NCBI GenBank assembly: GCA_963785735.1
Contig: CAWAWJ010000001.1
Span: forward strand, 1,984,001 to 2,048,000
Direction of reading: 5' to 3'
Source of the DNA: REEB95 sp963785735
GTDB taxonomy: Bacteria; Pseudomonadota; Alphaproteobacteria; ATCC43930; CGMCC-115725
Length of the DNA: 64,000 nt
Shown one piece after another: positions 63,160-64,000 of this stretch. A program made the translations under genes and the position numbers. The notes under the pieces are model-generated. The model saw only the letters and a list, made by a program, of their open reading frames with translations. It searched no databases and was not told the origin of the DNA. Every line of letters starts with the position of its first letter. The stretch's first letter is position 1.

Positions 63160-63849
63160 ATGCAAGCCGCCATCATCGTCTTCCCCGGCTCGAATCGCGA
63201 GCAGGACGTGTTTGACGCGCTCCACCGCGCCTCCGGCAAGAAGCCGCTCAAGGTCTGGCACCGCGACAGCGATTTTCCCAAAGCCGATCTGATCGTCATC
63301 CCCGGCGGGTTTTCCTACGGCGATTACCTGCGTTGCGGCGCCATGGCGGCGCATTCGCCGATCATGCGCGAGGTCCGCGCACGGGCCGAGCGGGGCACGC
63401 CGGTCCTGGGGATCTGCAACGGCTTCCAGATCATCACCGAGGCGGGCCTCTTGCCGGGCGTGCTCCTGGTCAACCGGACGCTCAAATTCCATTGCAAGGA
63501 CGTGTTTCTGAAAGTGGAGACCAGCGAGAGCGTCTTCACCCGCGGCTACAACGCCGGCCAGGTGATCCGCGTGCCGGTGGCGCATCACGACGGCAATTAT
63601 TTCGCGGACCCGGACACGCTCGACCGCATCGAGGGCGAAGGCCGCGTCGCCTTCCGCTACTGCACCCCCGAAGGCAAGCTTTCCGAGGAGGGCAACGCCA
63701 ACGGCTCGGCGCGCAGCATCGCCGGGGTTTTCAACCCGGGGAAAACCGTGCTCGGGCTGATGCCGCATCCCGAGGACGCGACCGACCCGCTCTTGGGCTC
63801 GACCGACGGCCAGGGCTTCTTCAAGGGGCTGGTGGAGGCGCTCGCTTGA
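63160..63849 (+). CDS. purQ: FGAM synthase glutaminase subunit PurQ
   Basis: A 229-residue class I glutamine amidotransferase that supplies ammonia to PurL. QAAIIVFPGSNREQDVFDAL is the start. The catalytic Cys is in PVLGICNGFQII and the His-x-Glu pair in MPHPEDATDPLLG. IPGGFSYGDYLRCGAMA gives the oxyanion strand. ATG 63160 fits the family, although the frame is open from 63088 through a repeat. Its stop overlaps the purL start. Confidence 0.94.
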   Translation: MQAAIIVFPGSNREQDVFDALHRASGKKPLKVWHRDSDFPKADLIVIPGGFSYGDYLRCGAMAAHSPIMREVRARAERGTPVLGICNGFQIITEAGLLPGVLLVNRTLKFHCKDVFLKVETSESVFTRGYNAGQVIRVPVAHHDGNYFADPDTLDRIEGEGRVAFRYCTPEGKLSEEGNANGSARSIAGVFNPGKTVLGLMPHPEDATDPLLGSTDGQGFFKGLVEALA

Positions 63850-64000
63850 ACAAGGGGAGCTTGAGCACCGAAGTCTCGGCTGAAACCGCGCGTCAGTTCG
63901 GCCTCGACGATGATGAGTTCAAACGCGCCTGCAAGATCATGGGGCGCACGCCCAATTTCACCGAGCTCGGCATTTTCTCGGTGATGTGGTCGGAGCATTG
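63846..64000 (+). CDS. purL: FGAM synthase large subunit PurL, 5' end only
   Basis: The first 51 codons of purL, cut by the window end. ACKIMGRTPNFTELGIFSVMWSEH is the family N-terminus. TTG 63846 has GGAGG 7 bases upstream inside purQ and overlaps its stop as TTGA; TTG 63861 is a less likely start. The rest of the protein lies beyond the window. Confidence 0.9.
   Translation, partial: MNKGSLSTEVSAETARQFGLDDDEFKRACKIMGRTPNFTELGIFSVMWSEH

Overview
The window reads as a chromosomal segment of a GC-rich, flagellated alphaproteobacterium. The strongest class markers are the complete CckA-ChpT-CtrA phosphorelay with SciP, a DksA lacking the zinc cysteines, the F1-ATPase zeta subunit (DUF1476), a DUF1491 protein, FlbT, and adjacent recA and alaS. 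A Rhodospirillales-like lineage fits, but no genus can be named from the sequence alone.

Layout. 1-7.3 kb: part of a CO-dehydrogenase-like (xanthine dehydrogenase family) locus. It has coxG (3' end), coxS and coxM, a carbonic anhydrase on the other strand, then coxD, coxE, two separate XdhC/CoxI half-proteins and a MoeA-like/MobA-like fusion that probably makes the molybdenum cofactor. The catalytic large subunit is not in the window. 7.3-17.5 kb: housekeeping and hypothetical genes, including a translationally coupled DnaJ-CbpM-unknown-GST operon, an SDR, an inositol-phosphatase-like protein, an amine oxidase, two acyltransferases of the CelD/FemAB type, and a LOG protein. 17.6-23.7 kb: icd, a FkbM methyltransferase, alaS and recA. 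24.7-33.6 kb: a cell-cycle and flagellum cluster (cckA, dksA, flbT, sciP, an FlhF-like GTPase, HU, a FliJ-like protein, ctrA, chpT), with a Doc toxin pair lodged inside it. CtrA-type boxes stand before cckA and ctrA and between flbT and sciP. 33.7-35.5 kb: an AT-richer islet with a nuclease-like ORF and a putative toxin/NTF2-type immunity pair. 35.5-38.7 kb: mobA, fdhD, a cupredoxin and moaA. 38.7-45.5 kb: nadK, argE, an AstE-like hydrolase, two surface-sugar genes, higBA and a flavoprotein monooxygenase. 45.6-52 kb: a fused indolepyruvate ferredoxin oxidoreductase, a CtpA-type protease, an 89-bp tandem array, an H1-like protein and tRNA-Leu(UAA). 52-64 kb: a CinA-type protein, map, radC, purB, a GIY-YIG gene inside a perfect 30-bp inverted repeat, the zeta subunit, an NRDE protein and purC, purS, purQ, purL. 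A 4.3-kb block interrupts the pur genes between purS and purQ; it holds an AT-rich TIR/deoxyribosyltransferase-like gene, a PHA depolymerase, a GST and a cupin.

Themes. Molybdenum-enzyme biology recurs: the cox cluster, the MobA-like fusion, mobA, fdhD and moaA. The cell-cycle cluster appears self-wired through CtrA boxes and GANTC methylation sites. Several short mobile or repeated sequences occur: a dispersed REP-like palindrome, the GIY-YIG element, and a decayed copy of the mobA 3' end beside the toxin islet. Two normally essential or central genes, map and purC, are frameshifted as given, and the TIR-like gene may be too. All lie within 53-59 kb, which could be real decay or local sequence error.
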